Positions 11,452-21,998 of a stretch of 64,000 bases of DNA are shown here, in pieces (position 1 is the first letter of the stretch; each line of letters starts with the position of its first letter). The notes beneath the pieces are model-generated. The model worked only from the letters and a program-made list of their open reading frames with translations. It had not been told where the DNA came from and searched no databases. The position numbers were made by a program, and so were the translations under genes. Origin of the DNA: Bos javanicus (Eukaryota > Chordata > Mammalia > Artiodactyla > Bovidae); assembly GCF_032452875.1 (NCBI RefSeq), contig NC_083871.1:905692-969691 (forward strand). The letters are read 5' to 3'.

Positions 11452-12449
11452 GACCTGCCTCTTGAGAAACTTGTATGCAGGTCAGGAAGCAACAGTTAGA
11501 ACTGGACATGGAACAACAGACTGGTTCCAAATAGGGAAAGGAGTACGTCAAAGTTGTATATTGTCACCCTGCTTATTTAACTTATATGCAGAGTACATCA
11601 TGAAAAATGCTGGGCTGGAAGAAGCACAGGCTGGAATCAAAATTGCTGGGAGAAACATCAATCACCTCAGAGATGCAGATGACACCACCCTTATGGCAGA
11701 AAGTGAAGAGGAACTAAAAAGCTTCTTGATGAAAGTGAAAGAGGAGAGTGAAAAAGTTGGCTTAAAACTCAACATTCAGAAAACGAAGATCATGTCATCT
11801 GGTCCCATCACTTCATGGGAAATAGATGGGGAAACAGTGGAAACAGTATCAGACTTTATTTTTTTGGGCTCCAAAATCACTGCAGATGGTGACTGCAGCC
11901 ATGAAATTAAAAGACGCTTACTCCTTGGAAGGAAAGTTTTGACCAACCTAGATAGCATATTCAAAAGCAGAGACATTACTTTGCCAACAAAGGTCCGTCT
12001 AGTCAAGGCTATGGTTTTTCCTGTGGTCATGTATGGATGTGAGAGTTGGACTGTGAAGACAGCTGAGCACTGAAGAATTGATGCCTTTGAACTGTGGTGT
12101 TGGAGAAGACTCTTGAGCGTCCCTTGGACTGCAAGGGGATCCAACCAGTCCATTCTGAAGGAGATCAGCCCTGGGATTTCTTTGGAAGGAATGATGCTAA
12201 AGCTGAAACCCCAGTACTTTGGCCACCTCATGCGAAGAGTTGACTCATTGGAAAAGACTCTGATGCTGGGAGGGATTGGGGGCAGGAGGAGAAGGGGATG
12301 ACAGAGGATGAAATGGCTGGATGGCATCACTGACTCGATGGACGTGAGTCTGAGTGAACTCCGGGAGTTTGTGATGGACAGGGAGGCCTGGCGTGCTGCG
12401 ATTCATGGGGTCGCAAAGAGTTGGACATGACTGAGCAACTGAACTGAAC
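11452..12449 (+). mobile_element. 5'-truncated BovB LINE with target duplication
   Basis: About 1 kb of BovB from the reverse transcriptase fingers to the ACTGA-rich tail. It is flanked by the direct repeat TGTAGTATCT at 11442-11451 and 12450-12459, the target-site duplication made in the satellite. It is cleaner than the BovB at 2.5-6.4 kb. Confidence 0.93.
11462..12073 (+). pseudogene. BovB ORF2 reverse transcriptase C-half fragment
   Basis: An uninterrupted 203-codon frame runs from RNLYAGQEATVRTGHGTTDW through SCILSPCLFNLYAEYIM to the KIMSSGPITSWEI and WTVKTAEH boxes. The catalytic box reads RDADD instead of RYADD. This is the polymerase palm and thumb only; the endonuclease and fingers start are absent because the element is 5'-truncated. 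The open frame simply reflects a fairly recent insertion; the first Met is internal to the domain. Confidence 0.88.
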
Positions 12450-14639
12450 TGTAGTATCTATGAGTGGTATCTGTGAGGGAAGGTTACCCTGGAGACTGTG
12501 GATGTGTGATCCCAAGTGCTTGAACCGTAGTTGTAGTGTCACATTGAAGTCTGTGAACATGTGACCACAGGTTAAGTGTCCTAGACTATGTCACCCTGGA
12601 GACTGTGGACATGTGACCCCAGGTACAGGGCCTGGGAGGATGGTCACAGTAGACTGTGGAAATGTACCCCCAGGTGTAGTGTCTGTGAGGAAAGGTTACC
12701 CTTGAGACTGTGGATGTGTGATCCCAGGTGTTCAGACTGTAGTTGTTGGGTCACCTTGAAGTCTGTAGATGTGTGACCATGGGTTCAGTGTCCTGGGCAG
12801 TGCCACCCTGGAGACTATGGACGTGTGACTAGATGTTCATCGTCTGGGAGTGGTGGTCACTCTGGAGACTATGGAGGTGTGACCACATGTAAAAGTTTTG
12901 ATGAGGTGGGATCACCCGAGACTGTGGACATGTAACCCAAGGTACAAATACTAGTGAGGTGCAGTCACCCCAGAGACTCTGGAGGTGTGACCTCAGGTGC
13001 AGGGTCTGAGAGGGGAGGTTACTGTGGAAACTAGAAATGTGACCCCAGGTCATGGTGGGGTGTCACCAAGTACACTCTGGATATATGACCCAGGTGCAGG
13101 TATTTCAAACGGGTCACCCTAGGGCCTGTGGACCTGTGACCCTAGATGAAAGGTCTGGGAGGTGGGGTCACTCTGGAGACTGTGAATGTGTGACCCCAGG
13201 TTCAGGATCTGGCAAGAAGGTTCTCCCCGTAGACTAACATGTGACCCCAGGTGCAGGGTTTGCTGATGTGGGGCACCCTGCTGACTGCGGACTTGTGACC
13301 CCAGTTGCAGGACCAGAGAGGAGGTTTACCCTGGAAACCGCGGATGTGTGACCCCAGGTATAGTGTCTGGGAGGTGGGGTCATACTGGAGACTGTGGAGT
13401 TTTGAACCCTAGTATAGAGACTTGGAGGTGGAGTCAGGCTGGAGACTGGATAAAAGATACCAGATGTAAATATCCAGGCTGGATACTGGATATGTACATG
13501 GTCTGGGAAGGTAATCACCCTGGAGATGGTGGAAATATGACCTCAGGTACAGGGTCTGTGAGGGAGTTCATCGTGGAGACTGTGGCCATGTGATCCCAGG
13601 TACAGGGTCTAGGGAAGGGTGTCAGCCTGAAGACTCTGGACATGTTACCCCAGGTGCAGGTTTTGGAAGGAGGTCATTCTGGAGATTCTGGACATCTTAT
13701 TCCAGGTACAGCCTCTGGGTACATGTGTCACCCTATAGACAGTGGAAATGTAACCCCAGGTGCAGGTTCAGGAAGGGATCACCCTGGAGACTGTGAACTT
13801 GTGACCCCAGGTGCATGGTCTGAGAGGTGTTGTCTCCCTGAGACAGTGGACTTGTGACTCCAGGCACAGGATCTGGGAGGTGGGATCACTTGGGGACTGT
13901 GGACATGTAACCCCAAGTACAGGGTCTGGGAGGGGTCACCCTGGGGACTGAAGACATGTGACTTCAGCTACAGGGTCTGGGAGTGTGTCCTGGGGAACTG
14001 TGGACATGTGAACCCAAATGCAGGATTTGGTGGCTGGTCACATAGGAGATTTTGAATATGGGAGCCCAGTTGCTATGTTTAGGAGTCCTTGCCCTGGACT
14101 GTGGGTGTGTGACCTCAGGTTCAGGGTCTGGGAGGGGTGTCACCCTGGAAACTGTGCATGTTTGACCCCAAGTGCAGTGTGTTTGGAGGTGGGTCACCTT
14201 GGAGACTGTTGATGTGTGACTGCAGGTGCAGGGTTTGTAAGGGTGTCACACTGGAGAATGCAGATATTTGACCCTAGGTACAGAGTCTGGGTGGGGAGTC
14301 ACACTAGAGACTGTGGAAATATGATCTCGGGTGCAGGGTATGGGAGGGAGGTAATGCTGGAGACTGTGGACATGTGACACCAGGTGCAGGATTGGGCAGG
14401 GATGTCACCATGGATATTACGGAAGTGTGACCCCAGGTACAGAGTCTGGGGAAGAGTGTCAGCCCAGAGACTGTGGATGTGTGAACCAGGTACAAGGTCT
14501 GGGAAAGGGCATCAACCTGGAAATTGTGGACATGTGAACCTAATTTCAGTGTCTGGGAAGATAGTCACAGTAGAGACTTTGGCTATGTGACCTCAAGTAC
14601 AGTGTCTGGGAGAGGACACCCTGGGATTTGAAGATGTGT
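12450..14639. repeat. ~52-bp tandem repeat array, block B segment 3
   Basis: Same 52-bp family. Contains the second copies of the long-range repeats noted at 10330-11118. The unit order near 12880-13060 and 13620-13860 is recognisably that of the earlier copy, with point changes and small indels. No gene. Confidence 0.9.
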
Positions 14640-14648
14640 GATCTCAGG

Positions 14649-14928
14649 AAACGGAGAAGGCAATGGCACCCCACTCCAGTACTCTTGCCTGGAAAATCCC
14701 ATGGATGGAGGAGCCTGGTAGGCTGCAGTCCATGGGGTCGCAAAGAGTCAAACACGACTGAGCAACTTCACTTTCACTTTTCACTTTCATGCATTGGAGA
14801 TGGAAATGGCAACCCACTCCAGTGTTCTTGCCTGGAGAATCCCAGGGATGGGGGAGCCTGGTGGGCTGCCGTCTATGGGGTCGCATGGGGTCGGACACGA
14901 CTGAAGCGACTTAGCAGCAGCAGCAGCA
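14649..14928 (+). mobile_element. Bov-tA type SINE, plus strand
   Basis: A dimeric ruminant tRNA-derived SINE. It starts GGAGAAGGCAATGGCACCCC-like, has two similar halves each with CTTGCCTGGA and GCAGTCCATGGGGTCGC-type blocks, and ends in an (AGC)n run. The target duplication GATCTCAGG lies at 14640-14648 and again at 14929-14937. Bov-tA SINEs use LINE (BovB) machinery for mobility and have no protein. Confidence 0.92.
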
Positions 14929-15215
14929 GATCTCAGGGAAAGGTTCTGGGAGGGTGTCAACCTGGAAACTGGACATATGACCCCAGGTGTAGGTCTGTTA
15001 TGAGTGGTTACCTTGGATATTGTAGACATATGATCCCTGGTGCTTGGACTGGTGTGATGGGGTCACTCTGAACTCTGTAGATGTGTGACCACAGGTACAG
15101 GGCCTGGGGGTGTGTTATCCTGGAGACTATGGATGTGTGACCACAGCTAAAAGTTCTGATGAGGTAGGTTCACCCTGGAGCCTGAGGACATGTAATCCCA
15201 GGTAAAGGGTTTGGA
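14929..15215. repeat. ~52-bp tandem repeat array, block B segment 4
   Basis: About five units between the SINE and the LTR of ERV-A. Includes the ACCACAGCTAAAAGTTCTGA variant unit also found at 10380, 12885 and 29535. No gene. Confidence 0.85.
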
Positions 15216-15433
15216 AGTTGGGAGGCACAGTGCAAAATAGCCTTGAAGGAGGAGGTCCGTGGGAAAATGGCAAAGGGCCAGAAGTACCCAGGCATTGTGT
15301 ACTAATTGCTGAAGAACATTTCCTGCCTTTGGCTATGCTCGGCACCTAGATTTAACAGTTAAGCATTAAAGACGTTGCTTGAGAAAATGGGTCATGGATA
15401 AATACATGGGTCGTTAAGAATGCTCTGTTCCTT
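15216..15433 (+). mobile_element. ERV-A 5' LTR, part 1 (U3)
   Basis: Aligns with 24094-24311 of the 3' LTR with roughly 16 differences by eye. The terminal TG reads AG here. The last 18 bases (AAGAATGCTCTGTTCCTT, 15416-15433) are the left copy of the L1 target duplication. Confidence 0.9.
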
Positions 15434-15435
15434 TG

Positions 15436-16563
15436 TAGTAGAGCCTGAAGTCAGATAGGTTGATTCCTCCAGTTCCATTCTTCTTTTTCAAGATCACTTT
15501 GGCTATTCGAGGTTTTTTGTATTTCCATACAAATTGTGAAATTATTTGTTCTAGCTCTGTGAAGAATACTGTTGGTAGCTTGATAGGGATTGCATTGAAT
15601 CTATAAATTGCTTTGGGTAGTATACTCATTTTCACTATATTGATTCTTCCAATCCATGAACATGGTATATTTCTCCATCTATTAGTGTCCTCTTTGATTT
15701 CTTTCACCAGTGTTTTATAGTTTTCTATATATAGGTCTTTAGTTTCTTTAGGTAGATATATTTCTAAGTATTTTACTCTTTCCGTTGCAATGGTGAATGG
15801 AACTGTTTCCTTAATTTCTCTTTCTGTTTTCTCATTATTAGTGTATAGGAATGCAAGGGATTTCTGTGTGTTGATTTTATATCCTGCAACTTTACTATAG
15901 TCATTGATTAGTTCTAGTAATTTTCTGGTGGAGTCTTTAGGGTTTTCTATGTACAGGATCATGTCATCTGCAAACAGTGAGAGTTTTACTTCTTCTTTTC
16001 CAATTTGGATTCCTTTTATTTCTTTTTCTGATCTGATTGCTGTGGCCAAAACTTCCAAAACTATGTTGAATAGTAATGGTGAAAGTGGGCACCCTTGTCT
16101 TGTTCCTGACTTTAGAGGAAATGCTTTCAATTTTTCACCATTGAGGATAATGTTTGCTGTGGGTTTGTCATATATAGCTTTTATTATGTTGAGGTATGTT
16201 CCTTCTATTCCTGCTTTCTGGAGAGTTTTTATCATAAATGGGTGTTGAATTTTGTCAAAGGCTTTCTCTGCATCTATTGAGATAATCATATGGTTTTTAT
16301 TTTTCAATTTGTTAATGTGGTGTATTACATTGATTGATTTGCGGATATTGAAGAATCCTTGCATCCCTGGGATAAAGCCCACTTGGTCATGGTGTATGAT
16401 CTTTTTAATGTGTTGATGAATTCTGATTGCTAGAATTTTGTTAAGGATTTTTGCATCTATGTTCATCAGTGATATTGGCCTGTAGTTTTCTTTTTTTGTG
16501 GAATCTTTGTCAGGTTTTGGTATTAGGGTGATGGTGGCCTCATAGAATGAGTTTGGAAGTTTA
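15436..16563 (-). pseudogene. L1 ORF2 reverse transcriptase fragment
   Basis: An open minus-strand frame of about 375 codons. Motifs in order are FYEATITLIPKPDKD and ENYRPISLMNIDAKILNKIL (fingers), QVGFIPGMQGFFNIRKSINV, DAEKAFDKIQHPFM (first catalytic Asp), GTRQGCPLSPLLFNIVLEVL, and SLFADDMILYIENP with the intact FADD at about 15959-15975. GGINLSDFRLYYK lies at the left end. The endonuclease and the first part of ORF2 are absent. The frame is uninterrupted through the palm, so this copy is not very old. It has no upstream start of its own and cannot make a complete enzyme. Confidence 0.93.
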
Positions 16564-17735
16564 TCAAGACAGTATGGTACTGGCACAAAGACAGAAATAT
16601 AGATCAATGGAACAAAACAGAAAGCCCAGAGATAAATCCATGCACATATGCACACCTTATCTTTGACACAGGAGGCAAGAATATACAATGGATTAAAGAC
16701 AATCTCTTTAACAAGTGGTGCTGGGAAATCTGGTCAACCACTTGTAAAAGAATGAAACTAGACCACTTTCTAACACCATACACAAAAATAAACTCAAAAT
16801 GGATTAAAGATCTAAACGTAAGACCAGAAACTATAAAACTCCTAGAGGAGAACATAGGCAAAACACTCTCTGACATACATCACAGCAGGATCCTCTATGA
16901 CCAACCTCCCAGAATATTGGAAATAAAAGCAAAAATAAACAAGTGGGACCTAATTAACCTTAAAAGCTTCTGCACATCAAAGGAAACTATTAGCAAGGTG
17001 AAAAGACAGCCTTCAGAATGGGAGAAAATAATAGCAAATGAAGCAACTGACAAACAACTAATCTCAAAAATATACAAGCAATTTCTACAGCTCAACTCCA
17101 GAAAAATAAATGACCCCATAAAAAAATGGGCCAAAGAACTAAATAGACATTTCTCCAAAGAAGACATACAGATGGCTAACAAACACATGAAAAGATGCTC
17201 AACATCACTCATTATCAGAGAAATGCAAATCAAAACCACTATGAGGTACCATTTCACACCAGTCAGAATGGCTGCAATCCAAAAGTCTACAAATAATAAA
17301 TGCTGGAGAGGGTGTGGAGAAAAGGGAACCCTCTTACACTGTTGGTGGGAATGCAAACTAGTACAGCCACTATGGAGAACAGTGTGGAGATTCCTTAAAA
17401 AACTGGAAATAGAACTGCCTTATGATCCAGAAATCCCACTGCTAGGCATACACACTGAGATAACCAGAAGGGAAAGAGACACGTGTACCCCAATGTTCAT
17501 TGCAGCACTGTTTATAATAGCCAGGACATGGAAGCAACCTAGATGTCCATCAGCAGATGAATGTATAAGAATGCTGTGGTACGTATACACAATGGAGTAT
17601 TACTCAGCCATTAAAAAGGATACATTTGAATCAGTTCTAATGAGGTGGATGAAACTGGAGCCTATTATACAGAGTGAAGTAAGCCATAAAGAAAAACACC
17701 AATACAGTATACTAATGCATATATATGGAATTTAG
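16564..17735 (+). pseudogene. L1 ORF2 C-terminal fragment
   Basis: Plus-strand continuation of the same L1. The first ~180 bp (WYWHK-like region) needs a frame change. From 16752 a 327-codon frame is open through HFLTPYTKINSKWIKDLNVR, KRCSTSLIIREMQIKTTMRY, CWRGCGEKGTLLHCWWECKL (the C-terminal Cys-rich segment, CX3C then HX4C) and MEYYSAIKKDTFESVLMRW to the natural stop at 17735. 17736-18060 is the 3' UTR, ending in AAAATAAAATAAAA. Confidence 0.93.
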
Positions 17736-18093
17736 AAAAATGGTACCAATAACCCGGTGTACGAGACAGCAAAAGAGACACTGATGTATAGAACAGTCTT
17801 ATGGACTCTGTGGGAGAGGGAGAGGGTGGGAAGATTTGGGAGAATGACATTGAAACATGTAAAATATCATGTAAGAAACGAGTTGCCAGTCCAGGTTCGA
17901 TGCACTATACTGGATGCTTGGGGCTAGTGCACTGGGACGACCCAGAGGGATGGTATGGGGAGGGAGGAGGGTTCAGGATGGGGAGCACATGTATACCTGT
18001 GGCGGATTCATTTTGATATTTGGCAAAACTAATACAATTATGTTAAGTTTAAAAATAAAATAAAATTTAAAAAAAAAGAATGCTCTGTTCCTT

Positions 18094-18282
18094 GAAGTAT
18101 CTTTTACTGATTATTTCCTAGCCTTGTACGTGTTCTGCTGGCTGTATGCTCTAAGCTCTTTGTTCCTTGCTCCTATAAAAAGGCTTGACTGCAGAAATAC
18201 ACTTGTCAGTCCTTGCAGAGACTGTCCAAGTGTTGTTCTTTCAGGTTCGCCATTTCCTAGTCCTGGAGACATATCTCCAACA
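18094..18282 (+). mobile_element. ERV-A 5' LTR, part 2 (U3 end, R, U5)
   Basis: Continues the LTR after the L1. TATAAAA at 18174-18180 is the likely core promoter. The place of the polyadenylation signal reads AATACA here, whereas the 3' LTR has AATAAA at 24414-24419 but a weakened TATA (TATTAAAA). It ends in CA at 18282. The L1 inserted upstream of the TATA box separates it from the U3 regulatory part. Confidence 0.88.
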
Positions 18283-18284
18283 AG

Positions 18285-18303
18285 TGGTGCCAAAAAATAG
18301 GGA
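18285..18303 (+). promoter_or_regulatory. ERV-A primer binding site, tRNA-Lys-like, degraded
   Basis: Two bases after the LTR the sequence TGGTGCCAAAAAATAGGGAC resembles a tRNA-Lys primer site (TGGCGCC start and the AGGGAC end are recognisable), but the middle has decayed. It fits a betaretrovirus. Confidence 0.55.
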
Positions 18304-18355
18304 CTTGAAGGAAGACTGAACAAAGCAGTGAGTCCTGCAGAAAGAGGAAAGCAGG

Positions 18356-19878
18356 ATGGGACAACATAGCAGTAAGATTCCTTTCATTTCTATAATGCAT
18401 CACTTTCTGAAACAAAATGGTGTTAATATTTCAAGAGATCAGTTGAATGATTGCTATCATATTTTACTGGAACATAATCCTTGGTTCCCAGAGGAGGGGA
18501 CACTCGATCTAGACATATGGAAAAGGGTTAAGAATAATGTTTTGCGAGCATATTGGCAAGGAGTCCCTATTCCCCCTCAATGGTGGGTTACATGATCACT
18601 CATACGGGCTGTCATAGAACAAATTGAAGGGCATAATGTTGATTTGGAAGTAGAAACTGTTCGGTCTTTACATGAATATGAGCTTAAGGAACACTATAAG
18701 CAAGGTGCTTTGAAATATAAGAATGTTATGCTTAATCAGACACAATCCCTGGAAAAACAGCTTGGAGACGTATATGTACAGGATGTGTCAAAACTGAAGC
18801 CACTTAGAGCAGAGGTCATTTCATTCAACGGACAGCCCAAACCTGAGGTTTTTCCTTCTGCTCCATCTGTAACAGCAGTTGCTAACTTTGCTCATTCTAA
18901 TTATTTCACTCCTTCTCTTGAGATGCCTGCTTGTGCTTTCGCTTTCCCAATACAGTTTGATCAGCCTGCCCAAGGCCAGAATGCTTGGGCTGGTCTAGAT
19001 TTTGGTATGTTGTCCAGCTTTAAGAAAGCATGCACTCTGTATGGACCTACTTCTCCTTACTGTGTAGAATTCCTCAGAAGATGGGCTGATCATTGGATGC
19101 CATATGATTTTTTTCAAGTAGCAAAGATGGTTCTAAATCCTCAACAATTACTTCAGTGGCAAATGTGGGTTGATGATGAGGCCCGACAAATGATGACTGA
19201 CCAACAATCTCGTGGCAACCCTTCCAATTTAACCTATAATATACTCACTGGAATGGGAGCCATGGACGATATGACTTCACAATTAGATAATATTACCCCT
19301 CAGATGTTGCATTTCATTACAGAAATTTCTTGCAAAGCATGGGCAAAAGTTGATAATGTTAACTATGATGGTTCATTTGTCAAGATTACCCAGGGACATG
19401 AGGAGGAATATACCCAATTTATAGGAAAATTAAAGGATGCCGTCAAAAAATCTATCAGAGATGAAACCTTACAAAATATTATTTTAAAACAACTTGCCTT
19501 TGAAAATGCTAATGAGGAATGTTGATCTGTGCTTAGACCAATTCGAGAAACCAGTTCTCTTATGGAATATTTGAAAGCTTGTAGAGATATCGGATCTATG
19601 TCCCATAGATCAAAATTAGCGGCACTAGAAACTTTCAATGTTTCTAGTGCCAGTGCTAAATGCTTTAACTGTGGGAAGGCCGGCCATATGAAAAAACAAT
19701 GTCGCATGCCAGTGCAAACAGCTAAAAATAATCTTACTTCTAATTAAAAAAAAGGCCCCTGGGAGTTTGCCCAAAATGTAGAAGGGGATTCCATTGGTTG
19801 AATAAGTGTCGTTCCAAATTCGATAAGAATGGAAATGCATTGACACCAGAGGCACAACAAAAACAACAGGGAAACTAA
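18356..19878 (+). pseudogene. gag: ERV-A gag (matrix, capsid, nucleocapsid), broken
   Basis: Gag is the structural polyprotein. It starts MGQHSSK, with the Gly2 expected for N-myristoylation. Matrix (HNPWFPEEGTLDLDIWKRV) runs to an in-frame TGA at 18593-18595; the same frame resumes through a charged/coiled segment (18644 on). It then enters capsid: PIQFDQPAQGQNAW, and a major-homology-like region near KITQGHEEEYTQFIGKLKDA (about 19380). A second TGA falls at 19523-19525. The same frame continues to the first zinc knuckle CFNCGKAGHMKKQC (about 19660-19705). A stop at 19745 next to an A8 run, with a frame change, precedes the second knuckle CPKCRRGFHWLNKC. The terminal frame ends GGA AAC TAA at 19878. 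Three breaks in all. Confidence 0.92.
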
Positions 19879-19916
19879 TAAAGGGGCTATCCTCTAGCCC
19901 CACTACAAAAGGAGGA
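19869..19916 (+). promoter_or_regulatory. ERV-A gag-pro -1 frameshift signal: slippery heptamer plus pseudoknot
   Basis: GGGAAAC at 19869-19875 sits in phase (G GGA AAC) immediately before the gag stop. After a 7-nt spacer, stem 1 GGGGCTA (19883-19889) pairs perfectly with TAGCCCC (19895-19901). The loop TCCTC (19890-19894) can pair with GAGGA (19912-19916), giving an H-type pseudoknot. The -1 frame after the shift is exactly the dUTPase/protease frame. This arrangement is that of MMTV and SRV-type betaretroviruses. Confidence 0.85.
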
Positions 19917-20638
19917 CCCAACAGTACGACACTGCAAGCAGCTACATCTAAGAGTGCTTGCATTGATATACCTAGTCCTTATGATATGGAATTAATAGAA
20001 TTATACAATCCTCATAAAATCCCCACTGGATATTATGGTCTGATCCCACCCAGAACAGTTGGACTAATTTTGGGATGTAGCAGCTGTATAATGAAAGGTT
20101 TAGTAGTATTGACTGGAGTTGTGGATGAAGATTATGAAGGAGAGATACATGTCATGGTGAATGTTGTAAAATTAATAAATGTATATCTACAAAAAGGGAA
20201 TGCTTTGCACAATTATTACTTTTGCCATGTGTCAAACCAATGAGGGCATCTGATAAAATTAGGCAGGGAGGTTTTGGTAGCACCAACCTTACCACCGCAC
20301 TATCTACCTTATTAAAGGAACATCAAAAGCATATGCTTACGCTTATACGGGGTAAAAATTTCACAGGTATGTTGGATACAGGAGCCAATATTTCCATTAT
20401 TAGAACTGAAGAATGGCCCCTTGAATGGGGTAAGGCTGTGGCTCCTTCCAGACTGTTAGGGGTAGGAGAGGCTGATGCTACACAAACTTTCATCAGTGCA
20501 TCCTATTTACAAGCTTATGGTCCTGATCAAATTGTAGTTTACATCAAACCATATATTACCAGTATCCCTATTAATTTGTGGGGAAGGGATTTTCTTGAAC
20601 AAACAAAAGCCACGATCTCTCTAAATGAGCCTTTTTGA
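19875..20638 (+). pseudogene. pro: ERV-A pro: dUTPase and aspartic protease, frameshifted
   Basis: The upstream part carries the dUTPase boxes in diverged form: SACIDI (box 1), GCSSCIMKGL (box 2) and TGVVDEDYEGEI (box 3, with the catalytic Asp). Its frame closes at 20243. The protease lies in another frame (20222-20638): FTGMLDTGANISII has the catalytic DTG, and INLWGRDFL is the C-terminal conserved box. In betaretroviruses dUTPase and protease are one reading frame, so a frameshift between about 20215 and 20243 has split the gene. The next gene, pol, is in the -1 frame relative to the protease, as expected of a second ribosomal frameshift, but I see no canonical slippery heptamer at 20625-20640. 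Confidence 0.88.
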
Positions 20639-21720
20639 TGGGGGCCATTGAGTTAACACTGCTGCCTCTGGATTGGAAATCTGATGCCCCAGTATGGACA
20701 CCTCAATGGCCCCTGACTAAAGAAAAGTTGGCAGCTCTTACACAACTAGTAAATGAGCAATTATAGAAAAATCATATAGAGCCTTCCTTTTCCCCATGGA
20801 ATTCTCCCATTTTTGTAATAAAAAAGAAATCAGGAAAATGGCAAATGTTGATAGATTTAAGAAATGTTAATAATACTATGATTCCTATGGGGCCCTTACA
20901 ACCTGGATTGCCCTCCCCTTCCATGGTGCCAAAAGGATGGCCTGTATCTATTATTGATTTACAAGACTGCTTTTTTACTATTCCTTTGCAGCCTAAAGAT
21001 AGAAAATGTTTTGCTTTTTCAGTTCCCTCTATAAATCACATGGCTCCTGTTAAAAGATTTCAATGGAAGGTTTTATCTCAGGGGATGATGAACTCTCCTA
21101 CCATTTGCCAATATCTCATATCTGTTTTATTACAACCCAGTAGAGATAAATATCCTACTGCCTTCATAATTCATTATATGGATGACATACTCCTTTCCAT
21201 GGAATCTGAACTTTGTTTACAACAGTTATATGACGAAGACACCACCACTCTTCAAAATCATGGCCTATGTGTTGTGCCAGATAAAATTCAATTGAAAGCA
21301 CCCTTTAATTACCTAGGACATGTTATGGAAGAGTCTAAGATAAAACCTCCAAAAACTCAAATCTCTGTGCATTCTCTATGCACACTAAACGATTTTCAAA
21401 AATTGATAGGAGACATTAATTGGCTTCGATCAGCTATTGGCATTCCCACCTATGCATTACAAAATTTATTTAAAATTTTAGAGGGACCTCCTGACCCTAA
21501 TAGTCCTAGACAGCTAACAAAAAAAGCAAAAGAAGAATTAAAATTTGTTGAAAAACACATTCAACAATCTTTCTCAACTCGGCTGGACCATACCCAACCG
21601 ATCTATTTATATATATTCCCCACCAAACATTCACCTACTGCAATCATAGCTCAAAACAGCCCAATAGAATGGGTGTATCTACATACTAAATAGTCAAAGA
21701 AAATCGTATCATACATTGAG
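20639..21720 (+). pseudogene. pol: ERV-A pol part 1: reverse transcriptase
   Basis: Begins with PVWTPQWPLTKEKLAALTQL, the RT N-terminus. An in-frame TAG at 20764-20766 interrupts it; the frame continues with FVIKKKSGKWQMLIDLRNVN (motif 1/2), SIIDLQDCFFTIPL (motif A with catalytic Asp), QGMMNSPTICQYLI (motif B) and IHYMDDILLSM (motif C). The YMDD catalytic box is intact. NYLGHVMEESKIKPPK and FQKLIGDINWLRSAIGIPT follow (thumb/connection). A TAG at 21691-21693 closes the frame just before a SINE insertion at ~21727. The enzyme cannot be made whole. Confidence 0.92.
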
Positions 21721-21726
21721 AAATGC

Positions 21727-21998
21727 AATGCTATGCTAAGTGACTTCAGTCGTGTCTGACTCTGTGTGACCCCATAGAAGGTAGCCTACCAGGCTCCCCC
21801 ATCCCTGGGATTCTCCAGGCAAGAACACTGGAGTGGGTTGCCATTTCCTTCTCCAATGCATGAAAGTGAAAAGTGAAAGTGAAGTCATCAAGTCGTGTCC
21901 GACTCTTAGCTACCCCATGGACTGCAGCCTACCAGGCTCCTCCATCCATGGGATTTTCCAGGCAAGAGTACTGAGGTGGGGTGCCATTGCAATAGGAC
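21727..21998 (-). mobile_element. Bov-tA type SINE inserted in ERV-A pol, minus strand
   Basis: Reverse complement of the element at 14649-14928. The two halves are recognisable by CCAGGCAAGAACACTGGAG and CAGGCAAGAGTACTGAGG. It interrupts pol between the RT thumb/connection and RNase H. Target duplication is not clear. It happens to keep an open frame that fuses into RNase H; that fusion is accidental. Confidence 0.9.

Larger units (their letters stand above)
15434..18075. mobile_element. L1 LINE with 5' inversion, nested in ERV-A 5' LTR
   Basis: 15434-16563 is L1 ORF2 on the minus strand; 16564-18075 is the downstream ORF2 end, 3' UTR and A-rich tail on the plus strand. Together they are contiguous parts of one L1, the upstream part inverted. 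It is flanked by AAGAATGCTCTGTTCCTT at 15416-15433 and 18076-18093, an 18-bp target duplication; the LTR resumes exactly. Twin priming explains the structure. Confidence 0.95.

Noticed and set aside
15904..16248. Plus-strand open frame of 114 codons
   Set aside because: It lies antisense to the L1 reverse transcriptase, which is the real coding strand here.
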